Shown here: piece by piece, positions 7,501 to 14,188 of the stretch | How the letters are laid out: every line of letters starts with the position of its first letter | Position numbering within the stretch: the stretch's first letter is position 1 | DNA from: CANHEE01 sp043777755 | GTDB lineage: Bacteria; Bacteroidota; Bacteroidia; Chitinophagales; Saprospiraceae | Direction of reading: 5' to 3' | Assembly (NCBI GenBank): GCA_043777755.1 | Contig: JAYWHK010000228.1 | Coordinates: forward strand, 1 to 21,878 | Length of the DNA stretch: 21,878 nt | Notes under the pieces: model-generated | The model's database searches: none | What the model was told of the DNA's origin: nothing | What the model saw: only the letters and a program-made list of their open reading frames with translations | Made by a program: the position numbers and the translations under genes

Positions 7501-8028
7501 TTAATAGTTAAAAAGTTTTTCTACTGAAATTCCACGAGTTTTAGCCACTTGCTGTGGACTTCTCAAACGAGCAAGAGCATCAATTGTTGCCTTTACAACG
7601 TTATGTGGATTCGATGAACCTTGTGATTTTGCCAATACATTATGAACACCTGCCATTTCAAGAACAGCACGCATCGCACCACCTGCAATTACACCCGTAC
7701 CATCAGAAGCTGGTTTGATATACACCTTACCTGCACCGAATTTTCCGTGTGAATCATGCGGAATAGTACCTTTATGAATTGGAACTGTAACAAGATTCTT
7801 TTTAGCGTCAGCTACTGCTTTCTGAATTGCTTCGGAAACTTCACGTGCTTTACCAAGACCTTGACCAATCTTACCATTATTATCACCTACTACAACTACT
7901 GCTGAGAAAGTGAAAGTACGACCACCTTTGGTTACCTTGGTTACACGACCTAAGTGTACTAACTTTTCTTTAAGTTCGTCACCCGTTGGTGCTGCTGACG
8001 ATTTATCTGTCGGTTTATTATATGCCAT
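7501..8028 (-). CDS. rpsE: 30S ribosomal protein S5
   Basis: S5 lies at the mRNA entrance of the 30S subunit, with S3 and S4, and influences decoding accuracy. The 175-residue product has the double-stranded-RNA-binding N-terminal domain (about 20-90, with VVVVGDNNGKIGQGLGKA) and the C-terminal domain (GGAMRAVLEMAGVHNVLAKSQGSSNPHNVVKA in two parts, about 115-150). The N-terminal tail is a little longer than in E. coli. It lies 31 nt after rplR. Confidence 0.98.
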   Translation of the reverse strand: MAYNKPTDKSSAAPTGDELKEKLVHLGRVTKVTKGGRTFTFSAVVVVGDNNGKIGQGLGKAREVSEAIQKAVADAKKNLVTVPIHKGTIPHDSHGKFGAGKVYIKPASDGTGVIAGGAMRAVLEMAGVHNVLAKSQGSSNPHNVVKATIDALARLRSPQQVAKTRGISVEKLFNY

Positions 8029-8059
8029 TTTTATTAAAAAATTTTAAAAACTGCTTTTA

Positions 8060-8410
8060 TTAAAAATTCAAACCACCTTCACGCGCACCATCAGCAAGGG
8101 CTTTGATACGACCGTGATATAAATAACCACCTCTATCGAAGACCACAGTAGTGATGTTGGCAGCTTTTGCTCTTTCTGCAATAAGTTTTCCAACCAATGC
8201 AGATTGTTCTACTTTGTTAAGTCCATCTGCTTTGATTTCACGAGAACTTGCAGCTCCTAACGTAGTAGAAGTAACATCGTCAACTAATTGACAATAGATG
8301 GATTTATTGCTTCGAGAAACGCATAATCGCGGTCTGACTTCAGTACCACTGATTTTTTTACGAATACGGTAGTGAATCCGTTTTCTATGTTGTGCTTTTG
8401 TAACTTTCAT
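8060..8410 (-). CDS. rplR: 50S ribosomal protein L18
   Basis: L18 binds 5S rRNA with L5 and brings it into the central protuberance. The 116-residue product has the basic start (KAQHRKRIHYRIRKKISG), the core RPRLCVSRSNKSIYCQLVDD, and the conserved end FDRGGYLYHGRIKALADGAR. Length is normal. The spacer before it contains a 15-bp perfect inverted repeat. Confidence 0.98.
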   Translation of the reverse strand: MKVTKAQHRKRIHYRIRKKISGTEVRPRLCVSRSNKSIYCQLVDDVTSTTLGAASSREIKADGLNKVEQSALVGKLIAERAKAANITTVVFDRGGYLYHGRIKALADGAREGGLNF

Positions 8411-8442
8411 TTTTCTAAGATAACCCTGAGTGATTATATTTT

Positions 8443-8492
8443 ATAGCATACTTATTGCAAAAAAAGTATTTTAAATACAATAAGTATGCTAT
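8443..8492 (-). other. 15-bp perfect stem-loop between rplF and rplR
   Basis: ATAGCATACTTATTG (8443-8457) and CAATAAGTATGCTAT (8478-8492) are exact reverse complements. The 20-nt loop adds a smaller GTATTT/AAATAC stem. It starts 19 nt after the rplF stop and ends about 32 nt before the rplR start. The transcript after it reads AAAAUAUAAUC, so it is not an intrinsic terminator on the coding strand. This is the longest perfect inverted repeat I found in the window. Confidence 0.8.
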
Positions 8493-8511
8493 GTATAGAA
8501 AATTAATATTA

Positions 8512-9069
8512 TTATTTTTTACCGCCAGTTTTACCTGCTTTACGGCGAAGAATTTCTTCTTTGTACTTGATACCTTTACCCTTGTATGGTTCAGGCTTAC
8601 GTAATGAACGAATTTTAGAAGCAATAAGCCCTAATAATTCTTTATCAATACCTTCCAATTTCACAACTGGTGGCTGACCTTTTTCAGAAATAGTTGTTAA
8701 ACCAATTTCCTTAGGCAATTCAAATATGATTGGGTGAGAATAACCGATGGTCAAATTCAATTGTTGAGAAGCACTTTCAGCACGGAAACCGACACCAATT
8801 ACTTCTAACTCTCGAGTGTAACCTACAGACACACCATGTACCATATTGAATATCAATGCTCTGTACAAACCGTGCATTGCTTTGTGGCGTTTTTGATCTG
8901 TTGGACGCTCAACATTCAACGTACCATCTTCTTGACGAAGGGTGATATCTGGGTCAATTTGACGAGATAGAGTCCCTTTAGGACCTTTCACAGTCACCAA
9001 GTTACCTTTAGTAACGCTGATTTCAACTTTTGCCGGTATTGTAATCGGCGCTTTTCCTATACGTGACAT
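8512..9069 (-). CDS. rplF: 50S ribosomal protein L6
   Basis: L6 lies near the factor-binding site and the base of the L7/L12 stalk. The 185-residue product has two tandem L6 folds, begins MSRIGKAPITIPAKVEI, and ends with the conserved stretch RKPEPYKGKGIKYKEEILRRK plus a short Lys/Gly tail. Length is typical (E. coli 177). It follows rpsH by 70 nt. Confidence 0.98.
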   Translation of the reverse strand: MSRIGKAPITIPAKVEISVTKGNLVTVKGPKGTLSRQIDPDITLRQEDGTLNVERPTDQKRHKAMHGLYRALIFNMVHGVSVGYTRELEVIGVGFRAESASQQLNLTIGYSHPIIFELPKEIGLTTISEKGQPPVVKLEGIDKELLGLIASKIRSLRKPEPYKGKGIKYKEEILRRKAGKTGGKK

Positions 9070-9093
9070 TTTATTAATATATTTTATAATTCA

Positions 9094-9119
9094 CAAAACA
9101 AAACCAATGTAATGTTTTG
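9094..9119 (-). other. Inverted repeat between rpsH and rplF
   Basis: CAAAACA (9094-9100) and TGTTTTG (9113-9119) form a 7-bp stem with a 12-nt loop, beginning 20 nt after the rpsH stop. It is short and could be chance, but the placement matches other stem-loops here. Confidence 0.4.
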
Positions 9120-9139
9120 CTAAGAATAAATTTTATTTT

Positions 9140-9544
9140 TTAATAAACATAACAAAGCAATTCTCCGCCTACATTTTCAACGCGAGCTTGCTTGCCAGTC
9201 ATGATACCTTTATTAGTAGAAACGATACAAATACCCAAACCATTAATGATACGTGGAATTTCATCTACACGAGCATACTTACGGAGACCCGGACGACTAA
9301 TTCGACCTAACTCAGTAATGACACCTTTTTTAGTTTGAGGATCATACTTGAGTGCAACCTTGATAACTTCCCCTTTGCCCTCAACTTGGTCAAACTTGTA
9401 TTTAAGGATGAAACCTTGATCGTACAATACCTTTGTGATTTCTTTTTTTACTCTTGATGCAGGGATTTCAACTACACGGTGATTTGCTTGTTGAGCATTT
9501 CTTATCCGTGTAAGGTAATCTGCTATTGGATCAGTTACTGCCAT
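9140..9544 (-). CDS. rpsH: 30S ribosomal protein S8
   Basis: S8 is a primary binder of the 16S rRNA central domain; in E. coli it represses the spc operon. The 134-residue product begins MAVTDPIADYLTRIRNA and ends with the conserved GLGICIVSTNKGIMTGKQARVENVGGELLCYVY region (last 33 residues). Length is normal. Its 136-nt upstream spacer is long for this position and can fold into alternative hairpins. Confidence 0.98.
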   Translation of the reverse strand: MAVTDPIADYLTRIRNAQQANHRVVEIPASRVKKEITKVLYDQGFILKYKFDQVEGKGEVIKVALKYDPQTKKGVITELGRISRPGLRKYARVDEIPRIINGLGICIVSTNKGIMTGKQARVENVGGELLCYVY

Positions 9545-9637
9545 TTTATAATTGACTTAAAAACTAATTTAGAAATAAAATTTTTAGTTACAGATTAGGA
9601 GGTTTGTTACTGTGATAGGATATAACACTTCTCCAAC

Positions 9638-9659
9638 CCTATATGTGGATAGGCTCCAC
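9638..9659 (-). other. Mutually exclusive hairpins in the rpsN-rpsH spacer
   Basis: CCTAT/ATAGG (9638-9642 with 9649-9653) and GTGGA/TCCAC (9645-9649 with 9655-9659) are both perfect 5-bp stems that share bases, so only one can form. They lie 21 nt after the rpsN stop and about 95 nt before rpsH. The stems are short, and function is unknown. Confidence 0.4.
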
Positions 9660-9680
9660 TTACTGAAATTGATGGATAAA

Positions 9681-9950
9681 TTACCAAGTAGATTTTGTAA
9701 TCCCTGGAATTTTACCTTCGTTAGCCATCTTACGGAACATTACACGACAGATTCCAAAATCACGCATATATCCCTTTGGACGTCCTGTTAGCATACAACG
9801 GTTGTGCATACGGTTAGGATTTGAATTGCGTGGTAACTTGTCCAACGCTTCATAATCTCCAGCCTCTTTCAACTGCTTACGTAAATCGGCATACTTAGCT
9901 ACCAATTTAGTTCTTTTATGCTCACGAGCGATAACTGACTTCTTTGCCAT
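9681..9950 (-). CDS. rpsN: 30S ribosomal protein S14, zinc-free form
   Basis: S14 is in the 30S head, near S3 and S10. The 89-residue product is the long C-minus type: instead of two CxxC pairs it keeps single cysteines Cys52 and Cys68, within the conserved RCMLTGRPKGYMRDFGICR stretch, and ends GKIPGITKSTW. It therefore cannot form the zinc ribbon of the 61-residue type. It lies 13 nt after rplE. Confidence 0.98.
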   Translation of the reverse strand: MAKKSVIAREHKRTKLVAKYADLRKQLKEAGDYEALDKLPRNSNPNRMHNRCMLTGRPKGYMRDFGICRVMFRKMANEGKIPGITKSTW

Positions 9951-9963
9951 TAGTTTATGTTAT

Positions 9964-10527
9964 TTATTGATTAACCTTTTGATTTTTAAACGGAATACCT
10001 AAGCCTTTCAATAAGGCTAATGCTTCAGCGTCTGTTTTTGCAGTGGTAACAAAAGTGATGTCAAAACCCATGATTTTATTCACTTTATCTAAATCAATTT
10101 CAGGGAAAATGATTTGCTCAGTGATACCCATAGTGTAGTTTCCACGACCATCAAAACTTTTGTCATTAACACCACGGAAGTCACGTACACGTGGCAATGA
10201 AACCGTAATCATACGATCCAAAAATTCAATCATTCTCTCACCACGCAAAGTTACTTTGACTCCAATGGTCATGTCTTCACGCAATTTGAAGTTTGAGATA
10301 GAATTTTTCGCCTTGGTAGCAACTGGCTTTTGACCAGTAATCATAGACAACTCATTCATAGCGTTATCCACTAACTTCTTGTCCTGAGTTGCATCACCGA
10401 TACCTTGGTTAATACAAATTTTTGTTAATTTCGGAATTTGCATTACCGACTTATATCCGAACTGTTGCATCAATGCAGGTGCAACTTCTTCAGCATATTT
10501 TTTCTTTAAACGAATAGTAGAGCTCAT
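9964..10527 (-). CDS. rplE: 50S ribosomal protein L5
   Basis: L5 binds 5S rRNA in the central protuberance and contacts P-site tRNA. The 187-residue product has the family blocks IPKLTKICINQGIGDA (about 31-46), GQKPVATKAKNSISNFKLRE, and FPEIDLDKVNKIMGFDITFVTTAKTDAEA (in the last third). Its ATG shares one base with the rplX stop (UAAUG), so translation is probably coupled to rplX. Confidence 0.98.
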   Translation of the reverse strand: MSSTIRLKKKYAEEVAPALMQQFGYKSVMQIPKLTKICINQGIGDATQDKKLVDNAMNELSMITGQKPVATKAKNSISNFKLREDMTIGVKVTLRGERMIEFLDRMITVSLPRVRDFRGVNDKSFDGRGNYTMGITEQIIFPEIDLDKVNKIMGFDITFVTTAKTDAEALALLKGLGIPFKNQKVNQ

Positions 10528-10868
10528 TATTGAATGATTTCGCCTGTTGATTTAGAATAACGTACAGATTTACCATCAATAACCTTACGACCAGTTTTGG
10601 TAGGTGAACCCGTTTTTGGATCAACCAACATAAGATTAGTGACATGAATAGGTGCTTCGATTTCATTAATCGCACCAGGGTTTTCTTGCGTAGGTTTTGT
10701 ATGTTTGATTTTAATGTTCAAACCACTTACCAATGCTTTATTTTCCGAAGGAAACACCTTTGAGATTTCGCCAGTCTGACCTTTATCGGCTCCAGAAATA
10801 ACCATCACCTTGTCTCCAGTTTTTACATGAAGCTTTGGTGCGAAACGGTGTTGTGATGATTTTGACAT
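10527..10868 (-). CDS. rplX: 50S ribosomal protein L24
   Basis: L24 is an early 50S assembly protein placed at the peptide exit. The 113-residue product has an N-terminal KOW motif (KLHVKTGDKVMVISGADKGQ, residues 12-31) and the conserved block NIKIKHTKPTQENPGAINEIEAPIHVTNL in the middle. Its stop overlaps the rplE start by one base. The 118-nt spacer before it carries an A-rich repeat. Confidence 0.98.
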   Translation of the reverse strand: MSKSSQHRFAPKLHVKTGDKVMVISGADKGQTGEISKVFPSENKALVSGLNIKIKHTKPTQENPGAINEIEAPIHVTNLMLVDPKTGSPTKTGRKVIDGKSVRYSKSTGEIIQ

Positions 10869-10882
10869 GATAAAATATTTAA

Positions 10883-10918
10883 TGTAAAAGTCAAAATGTA
10901 AAATGTAAAATATAAAAC
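10883..10918. repeat. AAAATGT-type direct repeats upstream of rplX
   Basis: The plus strand reads TGTAAAAGTCAAAATGTAAA and continues with another AAATGT unit and ATATAAAAC. On the transcript this is a run of UUUUACA units just upstream of the rplX start. It resembles 984-1030 upstream of rplQ. Confidence 0.45.
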
Positions 10919-10986
10919 CTTAAAATTTCAATATTATGATTTACACAATGTCACTTTTAGGATTTATTTTTGCAAAATACTAAAAT

Positions 10987-11352
10987 TTATAGTACTTCTG
11001 GCGCAAGTGATACAATCTTCATGTAATCTTTGTCACGTAACTCACGAGCTACTGGGCCAAAAATACGAGTACCACGTGGCTCATCAGCGTTGTTCAACAA
11101 TACACAAGCATTGTCGTCGAAACGAATATAAGAACCATCTTTACGACGAAGCTCTTTTCTTGTGCGTACAATAACCGCTTTGGTAACAGTACCTTTCTTC
11201 ACACCCGTAGAAGATGCATCTTTTACTGTTACAACGATTTTGTCACCTACACCTGCGTAGCGACGTTGAGAACCTCCCAACACGCGAATACAAAGAACTT
11301 CCTTTGCACCACTATTATCCGCTACTCTGAGTCTTGATTCTGACTGGATCAT
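10987..11352 (-). CDS. rplN: 50S ribosomal protein L14
   Basis: L14 lies on the 50S interface and forms bridges with the 30S subunit. The 121-residue product begins MIQSESRLRVADNSGAKE and contains KKGTVTKAVIVRTRKELRRKDGS and the end GTRIFGPVARELRDK. It is close to the usual 122 residues. It starts 41 nt after rpsQ. Confidence 0.98.
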   Translation of the reverse strand: MIQSESRLRVADNSGAKEVLCIRVLGGSQRRYAGVGDKIVVTVKDASSTGVKKGTVTKAVIVRTRKELRRKDGSYIRFDDNACVLLNNADEPRGTRIFGPVARELRDKDYMKIVSLAPEVL

Positions 11353-11393
11353 GTTTTTAAAAAATTGAGCCTAAACAAATGAAAGGCAATTAA

Positions 11394-11648
11394 TTATTTA
11401 GCTTTTGTAACAATTTCGACTAATCTCCAACGCTTTGTCTTGCTCAATGGACGTGTTTCCATGATTCGTACAGTGTCACCGATGTTACAAGCATTTGCTT
11501 CATCATGTGAGTGGAATTTCTTAGACTTTTTTACAAATTTACCGTAGATTGGGTGACGTAATTTACGTTCTACCGATACGGTAATGGTTTTTTCCATTTT
11601 GTTGCTTGTGACAACGCCAATTCTGGACTTTCTTAATTTTCTTTCCAT
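11394..11648 (-). CDS. rpsQ: 30S ribosomal protein S17
   Basis: S17 is a primary 16S rRNA binder in the 30S body with an OB-fold. The 84-residue product has the conserved RKSRIGVVTSNKMEKTITVS start, the loop RKLRHPIYGKFVKKSKKFHSH, and the ending RPLSKTKRWRLVEIV. Length is typical. It follows rpmC by 38 nt in standard order. Confidence 0.98.
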   Translation of the reverse strand: MERKLRKSRIGVVTSNKMEKTITVSVERKLRHPIYGKFVKKSKKFHSHDEANACNIGDTVRIMETRPLSKTKRWRLVEIVTKAK

Positions 11649-11686
11649 TTTAATGTAAAATTGGAAGTTCGGATTTTAATTGGTTA

Positions 11687-11938
11687 CTACTTTCTTCTTC
11701 TTGCACGAAGTTTTGAACGTCCTTCTAATGCCTCAGGAGACATAGTAGCCAATTCACGACCACGAGCTTCGGTCATCAAACGAGCTATGCCTTTACGCAA
11801 TCCTCTCAACTCCGTTGGATTTTGCAAGCCAGATGTGGCGTGCTCCAATTTTGCAGCAACGTAGTCACGTTGTGCTGTTTCGAGTTCTGAGCTTAATTGC
11901 TCATCTGAAAAACTTTTAGTATCTAATTTAGTTGCCAT
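11687..11938 (-). CDS. rpmC: 50S ribosomal protein L29
   Basis: L29 lies at the tunnel exit next to L23, where trigger factor and SRP dock. The product is two long helices, with the family pattern SFSDEQLSSELETAQRDYVA and LRGLRKGIARLMTEARGRE. At 83 residues it is longer than the common 63-70, owing to a basic C-terminal extension ending KLRARRRK. It lies between rplP and rpsQ as expected. Confidence 0.96.
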   Translation of the reverse strand: MATKLDTKSFSDEQLSSELETAQRDYVAAKLEHATSGLQNPTELRGLRKGIARLMTEARGRELATMSPEALEGRSKLRARRRK

Positions 11939-11970
11939 TTTATTTGACGATTCTAATAAATTTAAAATGA

Positions 11971-12390
11971 TTACGCAGCGTAGTCAGGACGAACAACAAA
12001 CTTTGTCAATACTGGTAACTTTTGTGCTGCCAATCTCAAAGCTTCTTGTGCAATTTCCATTGAAACGCCATCAAGTTCAAACATAATACGACCTGGTTTC
12101 ACAACTGCGATGTAATGGTCAAGAGATCCTTTACCTTTACCCATACGTACTTCTGCTGGTTTTGAAGTGATTGGCTTGTCTGGAAATATTAGAATCCACA
12201 CTTTACCTTCACGTTTCATGAAACGAGTCATTGCAATACGGGCAGATTCGATTTGGCGATTTGTCAAACGAGCTCCTGTAACCGCTTTGAGCGCAAATGA
12301 ACCGAAAGAAATAGTAGAACCTCTATGAGCAATACCTTTATCCTTTCCTTTTTGCTGCTTACGATATTTTATTCTTTTAGGCTGTAACAT
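11971..12390 (-). CDS. rplP: 50S ribosomal protein L16
   Basis: L16 organises the A-site tRNA region of the 50S subunit. The 139-residue product begins MLQPKRIKYRKQQKGKDKG and has GSFALKAVTGARLTNRQIESAR and GKGKGSLDHYIAVVKPGRIMFE. Length is normal. It is 180 nt from rpsC, a spacer with a candidate internal promoter, so the genes from rplP on may have additional transcription. Confidence 0.98.
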   Translation of the reverse strand: MLQPKRIKYRKQQKGKDKGIAHRGSTISFGSFALKAVTGARLTNRQIESARIAMTRFMKREGKVWILIFPDKPITSKPAEVRMGKGKGSLDHYIAVVKPGRIMFELDGVSMEIAQEALRLAAQKLPVLTKFVVRPDYAA

Positions 12391-12457
12391 TGCTGTTAAA
12401 TTTCTAAGTATTTAGAATAAAAAAGCTATTCTCTGATGCTTCCTTTTGATTCGGGTG

Positions 12458-12465
12458 CAAAGATA
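12458..12465 (-). promoter_or_regulatory. Candidate internal promoter upstream of rplP
   Basis: The minus strand reads TATCTTTG followed by CAC, identical over 11 bases to the -7 region of the main rpsJ promoter. It lies about 68 nt before the rplP start, in a 180-nt spacer. There is no clear TTTG or TTG 19-20 nt upstream, so it may be weak. Confidence 0.5.
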
Positions 12466-12570
12466 GTAACTTTTTATGTAATTTGCTATTAATTAAATGT
12501 AAATTGTAAATAATTAGGCATAATATTTCAATTACACTTGCTTATCTGCAAATTACGTTCAACTTTTTTA

Positions 12571-13413
12571 TTAATTTTTAGGTTTTCTATCGCCGCCACC
12601 GCCACGATTTCCACCTCTGTCATTACCGCCACGATTTCCGCCTCTATCGTTTCCACCACGACGATCTCCGCCGCCACGGTTTCCACCTCTATCTCCGCCA
12701 CCACGACGATCTCCGCCTCTATCGTTTCCGCCGCCACCTTGTCCAGGTGCTTTGATTTCGATACCAGCTAATGGAGATAAATCACGTTTTTGAAGAACTT
12801 CGCCACGACAAATCCAAGTTTTGATACCGATTTTGCCATAAACAGTTAATGCTTCAACGTGTGCGTAATCTATATCAGCACGAAGCGTGTGTAATGGAGT
12901 ACGTCCTTCTTTGAATTCTTCTGAACGAGCCATATCAGCTCCGTTCAAACGACCAGAAATACGAACCTTAATACCTTCGCCACCAGCACGGATGGTACCT
13001 TGGATACCAGCCTTGATTGCACGACGGTAGTTCACACGACCTTCAAGTTGTTTTGCGATAGTTTCTCCTACGATGAACGCATCCAACTCAGGCTTCTTGA
13101 TTTCAGAAATATTAATCTGAACGTCTTTAGAAGTAAGTTTTTTTAATTCTTCTCGGATTTTATCTACTTCTTGTCCACCTTTACCAATGATGATACCGGG
13201 GCGAGACGTAGTGATTGTAACGGTAACTCTCTTAAGTGTACGTTCAATGATTATTCTTGCGATACCGCCTTTGGCGATACGCGCTCTGAGGTAGTTGCGA
13301 ATCTTTTCGTCTTCAACAACTTTTAAACCGAAGTCTTTACCACCGAACCAGTTGGAATCCCAACCTCTGATGATACCTAAACGATTACCAATCGGATTTG
13401 CCTTTTGACCCAT
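12571..13413 (-). CDS. rpsC: 30S ribosomal protein S3 with an Arg-Gly-rich C-terminal tail
   Basis: S3 forms part of the mRNA entry tunnel and contributes to the ribosome's helicase activity. Residues 1-223 are a standard S3: MGQKANPIGNRLGIIRGW start, a KH domain (about 40-110, with RPGIIIGKGGQEVDKIREEL), and the C-terminal S3 domain (RAGGEGIKVRISGRLNGADM, HTLRADIDYAHVEALTVYGKIG). Residues 224-280 are an extra low-complexity tail built almost only of Gly, Arg, Asp and Asn (RGG, GGNDRGG and GGDRRGG units), ending KPKN. E. coli S3 has 233 residues. The start follows rplV by 45 nt. Confidence 0.98.
   Translation of the reverse strand: MGQKANPIGNRLGIIRGWDSNWFGGKDFGLKVVEDEKIRNYLRARIAKGGIARIIIERTLKRVTVTITTSRPGIIIGKGGQEVDKIREELKKLTSKDVQINISEIKKPELDAFIVGETIAKQLEGRVNYRRAIKAGIQGTIRAGGEGIKVRISGRLNGADMARSEEFKEGRTPLHTLRADIDYAHVEALTVYGKIGIKTWICRGEVLQKRDLSPLAGIEIKAPGQGGGGNDRGGDRRGGGDRGGNRGGGDRRGGNDRGGNRGGNDRGGNRGGGGDRKPKN
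12580..12744 (-). repeat. Degenerate coding repeats of the S3 tail
   Basis: The DNA is a patchwork of GGCGGA, GATAGA, GGTGGA, AACCGT and GATCGTCGT units with synonymous variation (Gly as GGC, GGT and GGA; Arg as CGT and AGA). The repeat is therefore mainly at protein level, although near-identical 15-25 nt blocks recur, so length variation between strains is likely. Other reading frames are open here for this reason only. Confidence 0.85.
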
Positions 13414-13458
13414 GAATTTGGTATATTATTGTTAGAATGTTGAATATCAATAAATTAA

Positions 13459-13803
13459 TTAATTACGACTATCCACTACGAGAGTGACGTGATTGCGGCG
13501 CTTTATAATTGCGGCAGCACGTCCCTGTGGCGCAGGACGGAAGCGGTGTACCTGAGGAGCCTCATCTACAAACGCTGTCTTAATATATAATGAAGCCTCA
13601 TCAATATCCGCATCTTCATTTTTTTGCATCCAGTTGTTCGCTGCAGAGCGAACTAACTTATCCAACCAAATCGACGCTTCTTTATTAGTGAACTTCAAAA
13701 TGTTCAATGCCATTGTAACATCCTTACCACGGATGTTATCTACTACCAAACGCATTTTGCGGGCAGACATTGGGCAATTTGTTAATTTTGCTTTAGCTTC
13801 CAT
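13459..13803 (-). CDS. rplV: 50S ribosomal protein L22
   Basis: L22 lines the peptide exit tunnel with its long beta hairpin and forms the constriction together with L4. The 114-residue product has CPMSARKMRLVVDNIRGK near the start and the conserved RFRPAPQGRAAAIIKRRNHVTLVV hairpin region at the end. Length is normal. It starts 23 nt after rpsS. Confidence 0.98.
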   Translation of the reverse strand: MEAKAKLTNCPMSARKMRLVVDNIRGKDVTMALNILKFTNKEASIWLDKLVRSAANNWMQKNEDADIDEASLYIKTAFVDEAPQVHRFRPAPQGRAAAIIKRRNHVTLVVDSRN

Positions 13804-13826
13804 TTATTTATAATAAAAGTTTACTA

Positions 13827-14102
13827 TTACTTTTTCTTTTTATCTGCACCGTGACCACGGTAGTTACGAGTTGGTGAAAATTCACCTAACTTATGACCTA
13901 CCATGTTTTCTGTAACAAACACCGGTACAAACGTTTTACCATTGTGAACTGCAATAGTTTCACCTACCATATCAGGAATGATCATTGAAGCACGTGACCA
14001 AGTTTTGATAACTTGCTTTCTTGTTACACTTTCCTTAGATTTCATTACTTTTTCAAGTAACCTGTAGAAAACGTATGGTCCTTTTTTAATTGAACGAGGC
14101 AT
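13827..14102 (-). CDS. rpsS: 30S ribosomal protein S19
   Basis: S19 pairs with S13 in the 30S head, near the A and P sites. The 91-residue product begins MPRSIKKGPYVFYRLLEKV and has the family block TWSRASMIIPDMVGETIAVHNGK and the ending VGHKLGEFSPTRNYRGHG. Length is normal. It follows rplB by 86 nt. Confidence 0.98.
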   Translation of the reverse strand: MPRSIKKGPYVFYRLLEKVMKSKESVTRKQVIKTWSRASMIIPDMVGETIAVHNGKTFVPVFVTENMVGHKLGEFSPTRNYRGHGADKKKK

Positions 14103-14188
14103 CTTTAAATTATTTTTTAGATTTATGATTTACTCGATTCGTTACGATTAATAAAAATCGGTGCATCGTGTCAATCTTAAAGTCCTAA

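Noticed and set aside
9596..9601. AGGAGG string on the plus strand
   Set aside because: It would be a Shine-Dalgarno only for a plus-strand gene, and none follows; the coding strand here is minus.
12528..12737. Minus-strand frame rich in Val, Glu and Ile
   Set aside because: A frame-shifted reading of the same S3 repeats, overlapping a certain gene.
12580..12744. Short regularly spaced repeats suggesting a CRISPR array
   Set aside because: The repeats are in frame within rpsC and encode Gly/Arg units; there are no unique spacers of constant length.
12538..12771. Plus-strand open frame rich in Ser, Thr, Ile and Ala
   Set aside because: It is the complement of the repetitive S3 tail; the composition mirrors the Gly/Arg codons and no family is matched.
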